Both the position numbers and the translations under genes were made by a program. Shown here in pieces: positions 43,741 to 51,913 of a DNA stretch of 64,000 nucleotides. Within the stretch, counting starts at the first letter, position 1, and each line of letters begins with the position of its first letter. Where the stretch lies: positions 1-64,000 of the forward strand of contig JAFEEF010000007.1 of assembly GCA_018241265.1 (NCBI GenBank), read 5' to 3'. Origin of the DNA: Pseudomonadota bacterium. GTDB lineage: Bacteria > Pseudomonadota > Gammaproteobacteria > Burkholderiales > Burkholderiaceae_C. Below the pieces are notes generated by a model. That model saw only the letters and a program-made list of their open reading frames with translations. It had not been told where the DNA came from and searched no databases.

Positions 43741-45079
43741 ACGCCTGTATGCCATAGGTCGACAGCGTCAACCCGACACCCGAGTCCTTGACCCCCGACC
43801 ACGGCAGCCGCGGGCTCACGCGGTCGCAGCAGTTCCAGTACGCGCTGCCCGCCCGCACCTGGCCGAGCAGCGCACGGGCCCGCGCCGCGTCGGCGGTGTA
43901 GACGCCCGCCGTCAGGCCATAGGACGTGTCGTTCATCAGCGCCAGCGCCTCGGCATCGCCGCCCACCTTCTGGATGCCGATCACCGGCCCGAAGCTTTCG
44001 TCGCGCATCAGCAGCATCGTGTGGTCGACGCCGGTACACACGGTCGGCTCGAACCAGTTGCCGGGACGGTCGAGCCGATGCCCGCCGGTGCGCAGCACGG
44101 CGCCCTTGGCCAGCGCATCGGCGACCTGCGCTTCGAGCACCGCGAGCTGCGGCGCGCGCGCGATCGGGCCGATGTAGGTCGCCTCGTCCATCGGATCGCC
44201 AACCACGAAGCCGCGCACGGTCTCGAGGAAGGCGTCGACGAAGGCCTCGTGCACGCGCTCGTGCACGTAGATGCGCTCGACCGAGCAGCAGCTCTGGCCG
44301 GTGTTGTACATCGCGCCGTCGGCAAGCGACGCGGCAGCGTTGCGGATGCCGGCCGCGTCGAGGTCGTCGCAGACGTAGCTCGGATCCTTGCCGCCGAGCT
44401 CGAGCTGCAGGCGCACGAGGCGCGGTCCGCAGGCCGCGGCGATCTTCTTGCCGGTCGCCACCGACCCGGTGAAGTAGACGCCATCGACCGGTTGCTCCAG
44501 CAGCGCGGCGCCGACCGCACCGGCGCCGACGAGCGTCTGGAACACGTCTATGGGTACGCCCGCGCCATGCAGCAGCCGGGCGATGCGCAGGCCGGTCTGC
44601 GACGCGATCTCGGACGGCTTGTAGAGCACCGCATTGCCCGCGAGCAGCGCCGGCGCGAACACGTTCGCCCCGACGAAGTACGGGTAGTTCCAGGCCGAGA
44701 TGTTCGCGACGACGCCGAGCGGCTCGTGCGTGATCTCTTCGCGCATGCCGGCGTCGTCGAACACCGTTTCGGTCGCGAGCGCGCGCTCGGTGGCATCGAG
44801 GAAGAAGTCGAGGCGCGGCAGGAGACCGGCGAGTTCGTTGCGCGACTGGCGGATCGGCTTGCCGACCTCGTGTGTGAGCGTCGCCGCGAGCGTCTCGGTC
44901 TCGGCGACGATCGCATCGCGGAAGCGCCGCAGGACGGCGAGCCGCTCGGCCAGCGGCCGCGCCGCCCATGCCGGCTGCGCATGGCGCGCCGTCGCATGGC
45001 CGGTAGCGACATCGGCTGCGCTGGTTTCAGGCAGTTCGCGAATCGGACGGCCGTCGGCGGGATTGACGATGGTCAGCAT
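43703..45079 (-). CDS. NAD(P)-dependent aldehyde dehydrogenase
   Basis: A 458-residue ALDH. The catalytic cysteine is in GQSCCSVER near residue 258, the general-base glutamate in QLELGGKDP near 226, and the cofactor region in ISAWNYPYFVGAN near 123 and FTGSVATGKK near 205. The last gene of a minus-strand gamma-glutamylation operon (16 bases from the amidotransferase). It could oxidise gamma-glutamyl-aminoaldehydes as PuuC does. It overlaps the LigD stop on the opposite strand. Confidence 0.92.
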   Translation of the reverse strand: MLTIVNPADGRPIRELPETSAADVATGHATARHAQPAWAARPLAERLAVLRRFRDAIVAETETLAATLTHEVGKPIRQSRNELAGLLPRLDFFLDATERALATETVFDDAGMREEITHEPLGVVANISAWNYPYFVGANVFAPALLAGNAVLYKPSEIASQTGLRIARLLHGAGVPIDVFQTLVGAGAVGAALLEQPVDGVYFTGSVATGKKIAAACGPRLVRLQLELGGKDPSYVCDDLDAAGIRNAAASLADGAMYNTGQSCCSVERIYVHERVHEAFVDAFLETVRGFVVGDPMDEATYIGPIARAPQLAVLEAQVADALAKGAVLRTGGHRLDRPGNWFEPTVCTGVDHTMLLMRDESFGPVIGIQKVGGDAEALALMNDTSYGLTAGVYTADAARARALLGQVRAGSAYWNCCDRVSPRLPWSGVKDSGVGLTLSTYGIQAFTRPKAWHLRRG

Positions 45080-45095
45080 GGTTGGTCTGGCAGCC

Positions 45096-45896
45096 CTAGG
45101 CACCGCGCCGCGTGCGCGCGGCATCGAGGAAGTCGGCCAGGATCGGGTGCCCGTCGAGCTGCGCCGTGTCGAGCGCATTGAGCGCCAGGAACTCCGGATG
45201 CCACTGCATCCCGAACACATAGCTCGCGCCGCGCCAGCGGATCGCCTCGACGATGCCGTCCGGCACGCCGAGCGCTTCGACCACGAGCTCGCGGCCGAGG
45301 TCCTTCACGGCCTGGTGATGGATCGAATTGACCATCGCCTGCGTCTTGCTCGGGAAGAGCTGCGCGAGCCGCGTTCCCTTCACCAGGTTGACCTGATGGA
45401 GCTGACGCTCGTAGGCCTCGGTGTCGCGATGCGCAATCGCATCCGGCACCTGCATCGAGATGTCCTGGAACAGCGTGCCGCCGAACGCCACGTTGATGAG
45501 CTGGCAGCCGCGGCAGATGCCGAGGATGGGCTTGCCCGCGGCGACGAAGGCATTGAACAGATCGATCTCGTAGCGGTCGCGCACGCGGTCGCCGGCCCAG
45601 TCGGCCTGCAGCGGCTTCTCGCCGTAGGTCTCGGGCGCGATGTCGGCGCCGCCCTGCAGCACGAGGCCATCGAGGTGCTCGGCATAAGCCGCCAGGCTCA
45701 TCTCGCTGCGCTGGATCAGGCCCTCGCCTTCGATCGCCGGGATCATCAGCGCCAGCACGTCCTTCGACAGCACCCAGTGCGCGACCGACTGCTCGAGGTA
45801 GTGCAGCGTCTTCGTGTAGACGCCGCCGAGGCCGAGCACCGGGCCGACCGGATGGTGGATGCGGGCGGAGATGCCGATCAGCAGCGGCTTGCCCAT
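45096..45896 (-). CDS. Class-I glutamine amidotransferase-like hydrolase, PuuD family
   Basis: A 266-residue peptidase C26-type hydrolase. The nucleophile is in LGICRGCQLINVAFGG near residue 124, and the histidine-glutamate pair in FGMQWHPEFL near 236. PuuD removes the gamma-glutamyl group from gamma-glutamyl-amino acids at the end of the gamma-glutamylated amine pathway. The two-base gap to the iron alcohol dehydrogenase shows close co-expression. Exact substrate unknown. Confidence 0.9.
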   Translation of the reverse strand: MGKPLLIGISARIHHPVGPVLGLGGVYTKTLHYLEQSVAHWVLSKDVLALMIPAIEGEGLIQRSEMSLAAYAEHLDGLVLQGGADIAPETYGEKPLQADWAGDRVRDRYEIDLFNAFVAAGKPILGICRGCQLINVAFGGTLFQDISMQVPDAIAHRDTEAYERQLHQVNLVKGTRLAQLFPSKTQAMVNSIHHQAVKDLGRELVVEALGVPDGIVEAIRWRGASYVFGMQWHPEFLALNALDTAQLDGHPILADFLDAARTRRGA

Positions 45897-45898
45897 GG

Positions 45899-47041
45899 TC
45901 AGTACGCTTCGACGAAGAAGCGCTCGAAGTCGGCGCGCTCGCAGCGCCGCGGATTGGTCTGGTGACAGATGTCGGCCAGCGCGATCTCGACCAGCCGGTC
46001 GAAGTGCTCGCGCTTCACGCCCGCGCCGGCCAGCGACCCCTCGATGCCTATCGTGTGCTTGAGGTGCGCGAGCCACGGCACGAAGGCGGTCGCCGAGCCC
46101 GCGCCGACCACGTGCGCCAGCTCGACGAACTTCTGCGGCACCGCCTCGAGGTTGAAGTTGAGCACCGGCTCGATCATCAGCGCGTTGGCCAGGCCGTGGT
46201 GCAGGTTGCACACCGTGCCGAGCGCATGCGCGCACGAGTGCACCGCGCCCAGGTCCTTCTGGAAGGCGATGGCGCCCATCATCGACGCCATCATCATGTC
46301 GCCGCGCGCCTGCAGATCGCCCGGCTCGTGCACCGCGCGGTGCAGCGCGCGCGCCGCGATGCGCGTGCCTTCGAGCGCGATGCCGTCGCACAGCGGATGG
46401 TAGGCCGGCGACAGGTAGCTTTCGATGTTGTGCGTGAGCGCGTCCATGCCGGTCGCCGCGGTGATCGCGGGCGGCAGCCCGACCGTCAGTTCCGGGTCGG
46501 CGTAGACGACGCGCGCCAGGATCTTCGGCGAGAAGATCACGCGCTTGATGTGGCTCTCTTCCTCGCTGATCACGCTGCTGCGGCCGACCTCGCTGCCGGT
46601 GCCCGAGGTGGTCGGCAGCGCGATGAAGTACGGCACGTCGTCGCCGATCGCGCGGACCTGCGGATGGTCCCAGACGTACTCCATCACGTCGCCGCCCTGC
46701 GCCGCGACGACGCCGACGACCTTGGCGACGTCGAGCGCCGCGCCGCCGCCGATGCCGATGACGCAGTCGGCGCCATGCGCTCGATACGCCGCCGCGCCGC
46801 CCATCGCCTGGCTCGCGGTCGGGTTGCCGAAGACGCCGTCGTAGACTGCGGCAGCGAGGCCCGCGGCTTCCAGCTCGGCGACGAGATCGCCGATCAGCGG
46901 CAACGCCGCCAGCGCGCGGTCGGTGACGACGAGCGGCCGCTTCAGGCCCTGCTCGCGCAGGTGCGCGCCGGCCAGATGGCGTGCGCCCGCACCGAAGTGG
47001 ATCGTGGTCGGGAACGAGAAGCGCGTGATCGCGTTCGTCAT
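45899..47041 (-). CDS. Iron-containing alcohol dehydrogenase
   Basis: A 380-residue group III alcohol dehydrogenase. The NAD-binding region is VIGIGGGAALDVAKVVGV near residue 95 and the signature LPTTSGTGSEVGRSSVI near 142. Metal ligands include histidines in HPLCDGIALEGT-like text near 216 and GAVHSCAHALGTVCNLHHG near 265. It sits between the truncated binding protein and the amidotransferase. Its presence in a gamma-glutamylation operon is unusual and suggests a hydroxyl-bearing amine substrate. Confidence 0.92.
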   Translation of the reverse strand: MTNAITRFSFPTTIHFGAGARHLAGAHLREQGLKRPLVVTDRALAALPLIGDLVAELEAAGLAAAVYDGVFGNPTASQAMGGAAAYRAHGADCVIGIGGGAALDVAKVVGVVAAQGGDVMEYVWDHPQVRAIGDDVPYFIALPTTSGTGSEVGRSSVISEEESHIKRVIFSPKILARVVYADPELTVGLPPAITAATGMDALTHNIESYLSPAYHPLCDGIALEGTRIAARALHRAVHEPGDLQARGDMMMASMMGAIAFQKDLGAVHSCAHALGTVCNLHHGLANALMIEPVLNFNLEAVPQKFVELAHVVGAGSATAFVPWLAHLKHTIGIEGSLAGAGVKREHFDRLVEIALADICHQTNPRRCERADFERFFVEAY

Positions 47042-47075
47042 GCAGGTCGCCTCGGCTTGCTGGGCACGGCCGCCA

Positions 47076-47786
47076 TCATGGCATGCGCACCCAGCGCAGT
47101 TCCATCGTGTCGTTCGGCCAGATCACGGCGTGCACGCTGCGGTTCATCGCCCACACCAGCGTGCGGCGGTAGAGCGGCACCAGCGCGAGGTCGTCGATCG
47201 CCATCTTCAACGCCGCGCCGACCATCGTGCGGCGGCGCACCAGATCGGGCTCGACACGCAGCGCATCGATCAGCGCGTCGAGCTGCGGATTCACGTAGCG
47301 ACCGCCGTTGAAGCTGCCGGCGCCATGCCCGTCGTAGCTGTGCAGGATCGCGTTCAGCGACGCCCACGCGTCCGTCGTCGGACTCCAGCCGAACTCGGCG
47401 AAGCTCGCGGTCGCGCCGGTCAGCTTGGGGAAGAACTGGTTGGTCGCCGTCGAGCGCATCGTCGTGCGGATGCCGACCTGCGTCAGCATCGCGCTGATGG
47501 CCTGGCACACCGCCTCGCGCCAAGGGACGTTGACGCAATCGAAGGTCACCGCGAAGCCGTTCGGAAAGCCGGCCGGCTCGAGGCGGAACTGCTCGTCGCG
47601 ACTCAGCAGCGACTCGTAGACCTGCGCGACGATGCGCGTGTGATACAGCAGCGCGATCGCATGCGGGTCCATCGTCTGCGGGTCGAAGGCGCTGGCGACG
47701 CGCAGCGTCGCGGCGTGCAGCATGCCGCAACCCAGCAGCGTCAAGCAGATCGGCAGCGCGACCAGCAGCTTCCGTATGGATCGCAT
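47076..47786 (-). pseudogene. Oligopeptide/dipeptide-type ABC binding protein, internally deleted
   Basis: The open frame is 236 residues, but proteins of this family (SBP_bac_5) are about 500. The N-terminal part (leader with LLGC, then TLRVASAFDPQTMDPHAIALLYH... SLLSRDEQFRLEP) joins directly to a C-terminal part (GFPNGFAVTFDCVNVPWREAVCQAI... LVPLYRRTLVWAMNR) near residue 70. The central ~270 residues, including most of the two ligand-binding lobes, are missing without loss of frame. It still lies in the operon, 35 bases before the alcohol dehydrogenase. It is almost certainly inactive as a solute receptor, although a shortened expressed protein cannot be excluded. Confidence 0.75.
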
Positions 47787-47850
47787 GCGTGGGATGCTAA
47801 CCCGCACGACGACGTTGCGTCATCGGTCCGGGCGGGCCTGGCGGTCCAAG

Positions 47851-49227
47851 TCAGATGATCTCGAAGTACCGCTTCAGCTCCCAGTCGGTCACGCCGTCCA
47901 GCCACTGCCGCCACTCCCACTCGCGCGTCGCCGCGAAGTGATCGACGAAATCGTCGCCCAGCCAGTCGCGCGCGATCGCCGAGCCGCGGAACGCGCGCGT
48001 CGTCTCGAACAAGGTGCGCGGCGCGCGCGGTATGTGCTCCGCCCCCTGGTTGGTGCCGGTGATCGGCGGCGTGTCCAGCTTCAGGCCTTGCTCGACGCCG
48101 TGCAGGCCGGCCGCGACGACCGCCGCCATCGCGAGGTACGGGTTGACGTCGGCGCCCGGGCAGCGCGTCTCGAGCCGCGTAGCCTTCGGGCTGCCGGCGA
48201 GCACGCGGAAGCTCGCGGTGCGGTTGTCGATGCCCCAGGTCGGCTTGACCGGCGCCCAGAAGCCGTCGACGAGCCGCTTGTAGCTGTTGATCGTCGGCCA
48301 GAACATCGGCGCGAACTGCAGCAGGCAGGCGACCTGCCCGGCGACATAGCTTTCGAACAACTTGCTCATGCCGCGCGGAGACTTGGCATCGTGGAAGACG
48401 TTGGCCTTGCCGTCCGACAGGCTCTGGTGGATGTGCCCGCTGCAGCCCGGATACTGCTGGCTCCACTTGGCCATGAAGCTCGGCATGATGCCGAAGCGCG
48501 CGCCGATCTCCTTGGCACCGGTCTTGAAGAGGATCGCGCGGTCGGCCGCCTCGAGCGCCTCGGAGAACAGGATCGCCACTTCGTAGACGCCCGGACCGGT
48601 CTCGGTGTGCAGGCCTTCGATCGGCACGCCGAACGCCGCCATCTCGTCCATCAGCGCGTTGAAGTACGGACGGTTGGCGCCCATGCGCAGCAGCGAGTAG
48701 CCGAACATGCCGGGCGTGATCGGCTCGGGCGCCACGCCCTGCTTCGCCGCCCAGGACTCCGGCGTTTCGGCGAAGTTGAACCATTCGAACTCCATGCCGC
48801 ACATCGGCATCAGGCCGAGCTTCTCGGCGCGCTTCAGCACGCGCTTGAGGGTCTGGCGCGGGCAGATGGACAAGGGGCCGCCGCGTGCATCGACGAAGTC
48901 GCCGAGGAAGAACGGCACGTCGCCGTCCCACGGCACGCGGCGCATCGTGTCCAGATCGAGCCTTGCCAGCGCGTCCGGAAAGCCGTGCTGCCAGCCGGTC
49001 AGCACGGTGTTGTCGTAGCAGACGTCCTGGCTGTCCCAGCCGAACACGACGTCGCAGAAGCCGAACCCGCCGGCCGGGGCCGGCTGCGCCGCGCCGAAGA
49101 ACTTGTCGAGGTGCAGGTACTTGCCGCGCAGGATGCCGTCGATGTCGCTGACCGCAACCTTGACCTTCGCGCTGCCGCTGTCGCGCACGGCCTTGAGCGC
49201 CGGATGTTCCTTGTGCTTGGTGGCCAC
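47851..49227 (-). CDS. Glutamine synthetase-family gamma-glutamyl-amine ligase
   Basis: A 458-residue GS-fold ligase. N-terminal beta-grasp has VAVSDIDGILRGKYLHLDKF. Catalytic blocks are GMEFEWFNF near residue 144, GPGVYEVAILFSEAL near 211 and GCSGHIHQSLSDG near 265, then DNRTASFRV and ETRCPGADVNPYLAMAA. The absence of the adenylylation tyrosine block of nitrogen-assimilation GlnA and the PuuD/ALDH neighbours favour a PuuA-like role, joining glutamate to an amine. It starts the minus-strand operon, diverging from a toxin-antitoxin pair. Confidence 0.9.
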   Translation of the reverse strand: MATKHKEHPALKAVRDSGSAKVKVAVSDIDGILRGKYLHLDKFFGAAQPAPAGGFGFCDVVFGWDSQDVCYDNTVLTGWQHGFPDALARLDLDTMRRVPWDGDVPFFLGDFVDARGGPLSICPRQTLKRVLKRAEKLGLMPMCGMEFEWFNFAETPESWAAKQGVAPEPITPGMFGYSLLRMGANRPYFNALMDEMAAFGVPIEGLHTETGPGVYEVAILFSEALEAADRAILFKTGAKEIGARFGIMPSFMAKWSQQYPGCSGHIHQSLSDGKANVFHDAKSPRGMSKLFESYVAGQVACLLQFAPMFWPTINSYKRLVDGFWAPVKPTWGIDNRTASFRVLAGSPKATRLETRCPGADVNPYLAMAAVVAAGLHGVEQGLKLDTPPITGTNQGAEHIPRAPRTLFETTRAFRGSAIARDWLGDDFVDHFAATREWEWRQWLDGVTDWELKRYFEII

Positions 49228-49325
49228 GGGTGTCCTCTCGTCACGGGTGCGGCCGCGAGTTTCACCTCAAAGTCGTCGACCGTGCAAAGGGTATTCGACC
49301 GGATGGCGGCACGGTAGCCGGGCGC

Positions 49326-49354
49326 TTGCGCCTCCGTATCCCAAGAGATACACT
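49326..49354 (+). promoter_or_regulatory. Candidate promoter of the toxin-antitoxin pair
   Basis: TTGCGC (-35-like, 49326-49331) and TACACT (-10-like, 49349-49354) are separated by exactly 17 bases. The expected start of transcription falls at the ATG (49361), so the message may be leaderless. Confidence 0.5.
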
Positions 49355-49360
49355 ACACCC

Positions 49361-49651
49361 ATGATCGAGGTGCGCCAGACCGCAGTCTACGAGGCATGGT
49401 TCGGGCGCCTGCGTGATCGACAGGCCAAGGCCCGCATCGACATCCGAATTCGCCGGCTTTCCCTCGGCAACGCCGGCGACGCCAAGCCCGTGGGTGAAGG
49501 CGTATCCGAGCTGCGCATCGACGTCGGCCCGGGCTATCGGGTCTACTACGTGCAACGGCAGACCACGCTGATCGTCCTGCTGGCCGGTGGAGACAAGTCC
49601 ACGCAGGACCGAGACATCCGCGCCGCTCACGCGTTGGCGCGCGACCTGTAG
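49361..49651 (+). CDS. RelE/HigB-type toxin, HI1419-like
   Basis: A 96-residue phage Gp49-like/RelE-fold toxin (MIEVRQTAVYEAWFGRLRDRQAKARIDIRI... ELRIDVGPGYRVYYVQRQTTLIVLLAGGDKSTQDRDI). This family cleaves mRNA at the ribosome. The blocks ELRID.GPGYRVYY and LLAGGDKSTQDRDI match the HI1419 group. The ATG at 49361 lies just after the -10-like box. The antitoxin follows after 9 bases, toxin-first as in HigBA. Confidence 0.92.
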   Translation: MIEVRQTAVYEAWFGRLRDRQAKARIDIRIRRLSLGNAGDAKPVGEGVSELRIDVGPGYRVYYVQRQTTLIVLLAGGDKSTQDRDIRAAHALARDL

Positions 49652-49660
49652 GAGTACGAC

Positions 49661-49969
49661 ATGGTGTCCAAGACCCGAACGACTGCCTGGGATCCGGCAG
49701 CGCATTTGCAAACGGAAGAGGATCAAGCCGCCTATCTCGAGGCGGCACTCGAGGAAGGCGATGCGGCGCTGGTAGCCGCGGCCTTGGGCGACATCGCTCG
49801 AGCCCGGGGTATGACGCAATTGGCTCGGGACACCGGGCTGGGCCGGGAAAGCCTGTACAAGGCGTTATCGGCTACCGGGAATCCCGAGCTCGCCACGGTT
49901 TTGAAAGTAGTGTCCGCGCTGGGCCTGCGGCTGCACGCGACAACGTCGGACGACAAAGCGGCGGCGTGA
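49661..49969 (+). CDS. HigA/HI1420-type antitoxin with helix-turn-helix
   Basis: A 102-residue antitoxin of the HI1420 group. The N-terminal segment (WDPAAHLQTEEDQAAYLEAALEEGD) binds the toxin; the XRE-like helix-turn-helix (GMTQLARDTGLGRESLYKALS) binds DNA and probably autoregulates the pair. A GTAGGAG site precedes the ATG. It converges with phnW and its stop lies in a hairpin. Confidence 0.93.
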   Translation: MVSKTRTTAWDPAAHLQTEEDQAAYLEAALEEGDAALVAAALGDIARARGMTQLARDTGLGRESLYKALSATGNPELATVLKVVSALGLRLHATTSDDKAAA

Positions 49970-49976
49970 GCGCCGC
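49961..49976. terminator. Hairpin at the end of the antitoxin gene
   Basis: A 6-bp stem (GCGGCG / CGCCGC) with a four-base loop containing the antitoxin stop codon, four bases before the convergent end of phnW. Candidate terminator; no U-tract. Confidence 0.4.
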
Positions 49977-49980
49977 GTGG

Positions 49981-51090
49981 TCACTCTGAGCGTCCGATCC
50001 CCATCTCCTCCATCGCCTCCCGCACCGCCGCCACGGCCTGCCGCATCTCGTTGCGACCGATCGCGCCGATGCAGCCGACGCGGAAGGTCTCGACCTGCGT
50101 CAGCTTGCCCGGATAGAGGATGAAGCCGCGCCGCTTGGCCGCCTCGTAGAAGGTCCTGAAGTCGTAGCGCGGGTGGGCAGGCGCGTGGAAGGTCACGATG
50201 ATCGGCGCCTGCAGCGCCGGCTCGAGGAACGGCCGCAGGCCGAGCGCGGTCATGCCGTCGATCAGCGTGCGGCAGTTGTCGGTGTAGCGCGCCAGCCGCG
50301 CCGGCCGGCCGCCCTCCTCGTCGAACTGGCGCAAGGCTTCGAGCAGTGCGGCGACGACGTGGGTCGGCGGCGTGAAGCGCCATTGCCCGGTCTTCTCCAT
50401 GTAGGCGTGCTGGTCGTGCAGGTCCATCGCGAGCGACTGCGAGCGCCCTTCGCAATCGGCCAGCACGGCCTTGCGGATGAAGACGAAGCCCATGCCGGGC
50501 ACGCCCTCGAGGCACTTGCCGCTGGCGGCGATCAGCGCGTCGAAGCGGACCTCGCGCGCATCGATAGCCAGCGCCGCGAACGAGCTCATCGCGTCGACGA
50601 TCAGCCCGCGGCCATGGCGCGCACAGACGTCGGCGACGGCCGCCAGCGGGTTCAGCACGCCGGTGCCGGTTTCGCAGTGGATCAGGCCGACATGCGTGAT
50701 CGACGCATCGGCCGCCAGCCGCGCATCGAGCTCGGCCGGCGACACCGCCGCGTCTTCCGCATGCGGAACGATCGTCGTGCGGCGGCCCATCAGCGTCGAC
50801 AGGCGCGCCAGGCGCTTGCAATACGCGCCGTTGTCGAGCACGAGGATGTGTCCGTCGCGCGGCACGACGGTCGCGACGGCGGCTTCGACCGAGAACGTGC
50901 CGCTGCCCTGCAACGGCACGACGACGTGCGATTCGGCGCCATGCACGATCGCGAGCAGCCGTGCGCGCAGGTCGGCGGTCAGGCGGTTGAAGTCGGCGTC
51001 CCATGAACCCCAGTCGCGCAGCATCGCGAGCTTGGTGCGCAAGGTCGTCGTCAGCGGTCCGGGCGTGAGCAGGATGGCGTCGCGGTCCAC
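49981..51090 (-). CDS. phnW: 2-aminoethylphosphonate-pyruvate transaminase PhnW
   Basis: A 369-residue PLP enzyme that moves the amino group of 2-aminoethylphosphonate to pyruvate, giving phosphonoacetaldehyde and alanine. N-terminal [25 protein letters not shown] is highly characteristic, as are [15 protein letters not shown] and [15 protein letters not shown]. The PLP lysine is in [15 protein letters not shown] near residue 192. Last gene of the leftward AEP operon, 22 bases after the CN-hydrolase. Confidence 0.95.
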   Translation of the reverse strand: MDRDAILLTPGPLTTTLRTKLAMLRDWGSWDADFNRLTADLRARLLAIVHGAESHVVVPLQGSGTFSVEAAVATVVPRDGHILVLDNGAYCKRLARLSTLMGRRTTIVPHAEDAAVSPAELDARLAADASITHVGLIHCETGTGVLNPLAAVADVCARHGRGLIVDAMSSFAALAIDAREVRFDALIAASGKCLEGVPGMGFVFIRKAVLADCEGRSQSLAMDLHDQHAYMEKTGQWRFTPPTHVVAALLEALRQFDEEGGRPARLARYTDNCRTLIDGMTALGLRPFLEPALQAPIIVTFHAPAHPRYDFRTFYEAAKRRGFILYPGKLTQVETFRVGCIGAIGRNEMRQAVAAVREAMEEMGIGRSE

Positions 51091-51112
51091 GGTGTCTCCT
51101 TCTTTGGTGCGT

Positions 51113-51913
51113 TCAGCCTCTCAGCGGCGTCCAAGCGTACGAGCGCTCGCCCAGCGTGAAGACCGCGATGCCGGCCTCGTCGCGCGGCAGCTTCAGCAAC
51201 ATCTCGCCGTCGGGCGCATAGACCTTGCTCTCGCCGAGCCAGGTCGACTCGGGCGTGTTCAGCGCCATCGGCCAGTTGCTCTGCACGACGTGCACGCCGA
51301 GCCGCCGCGCGAGCAGCGCGGTGCCGATCTCGTAGCCGAGGTCGCTCGAATCCGCGCCGTCGGGCAGGATCGTCCCCGGGGGATGGCCGACCAGCGACGG
51401 CCAGAACACGAGGTCGGGCGCCTCGGCCTGCCACTGCAACGCGATCGCTTCGAGATCGTCGATCTCGCGGCACATCACGGTCGAGCACGACCGCCCCGCA
51501 AACGGCGCGATCGGGCGCTCGGTACCGGCCCGGAAGAAGGTCTGCTCGGCCGGCGTCAGGCCGTTCTTCGAGACCGTCAGCGCGATCTCGCCGTCGGCGG
51601 CGACGAAGACGTAGCTGTCGAGGATCGCGCCATCGTCGGCGAACGTCGGCATGCCGATCGTGCAGGCGATGCCATGCTGCCGGCACGCCGTCTGCACGCG
51701 CGCCATCGCGGCGTCGACGGTGGCCGGCACCGCCTCTTCGCGGATGCCGCGGTGAAAGCCGGTCAATGCCAGCTCGGGCAGCGCGCAGACCGCCGCGCCT
51801 TGCGCGGCGGCGAGTGCCAGCACGTCCAGGATGAGCTCGACGTTCTCGTCGGTCTTCCACTTCATCGGCGGCTGGACGATCGCCAGGCGCAGTTCTTCGT
51901 TCGTTGCGGTCAT
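51113..51913 (-). CDS. Carbon-nitrogen hydrolase (nitrilase superfamily)
   Basis: A 266-residue CN-hydrolase. The Glu-Lys-Cys triad is visible: Glu in [11 protein letters not shown] near 47, Lys in [13 protein letters not shown] near 115 and Cys in STVMCREID near 148. Members hydrolyse amides, carbamoyl groups or nitriles. It lies inside the AEP transport-phnW operon (start overlapping the permease stop), so the substrate may be an N-acylated or amidated aminophosphonate. This role is inference. Confidence 0.88.
   Translation of the reverse strand: MTATNEELRLAIVQPPMKWKTDENVELILDVLALAAAQGAAVCALPELALTGFHRGIREEAVPATVDAAMARVQTACRQHGIACTIGMPTFADDGAILDSYVFVAADGEIALTVSKNGLTPAEQTFFRAGTERPIAPFAGRSCSTVMCREIDDLEAIALQWQAEAPDLVFWPSLVGHPPGTILPDGADSSDLGYEIGTALLARRLGVHVVQSNWPMALNTPESTWLGESKVYAPDGEMLLKLPRDEAGIAVFTLGERSYAWTPLRG

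Noticed and set aside
41070-43757. An 895-aa second open frame over ligD
   Set aside because: Shifted frame of LigD with Arg/Ala-rich content and no motifs.
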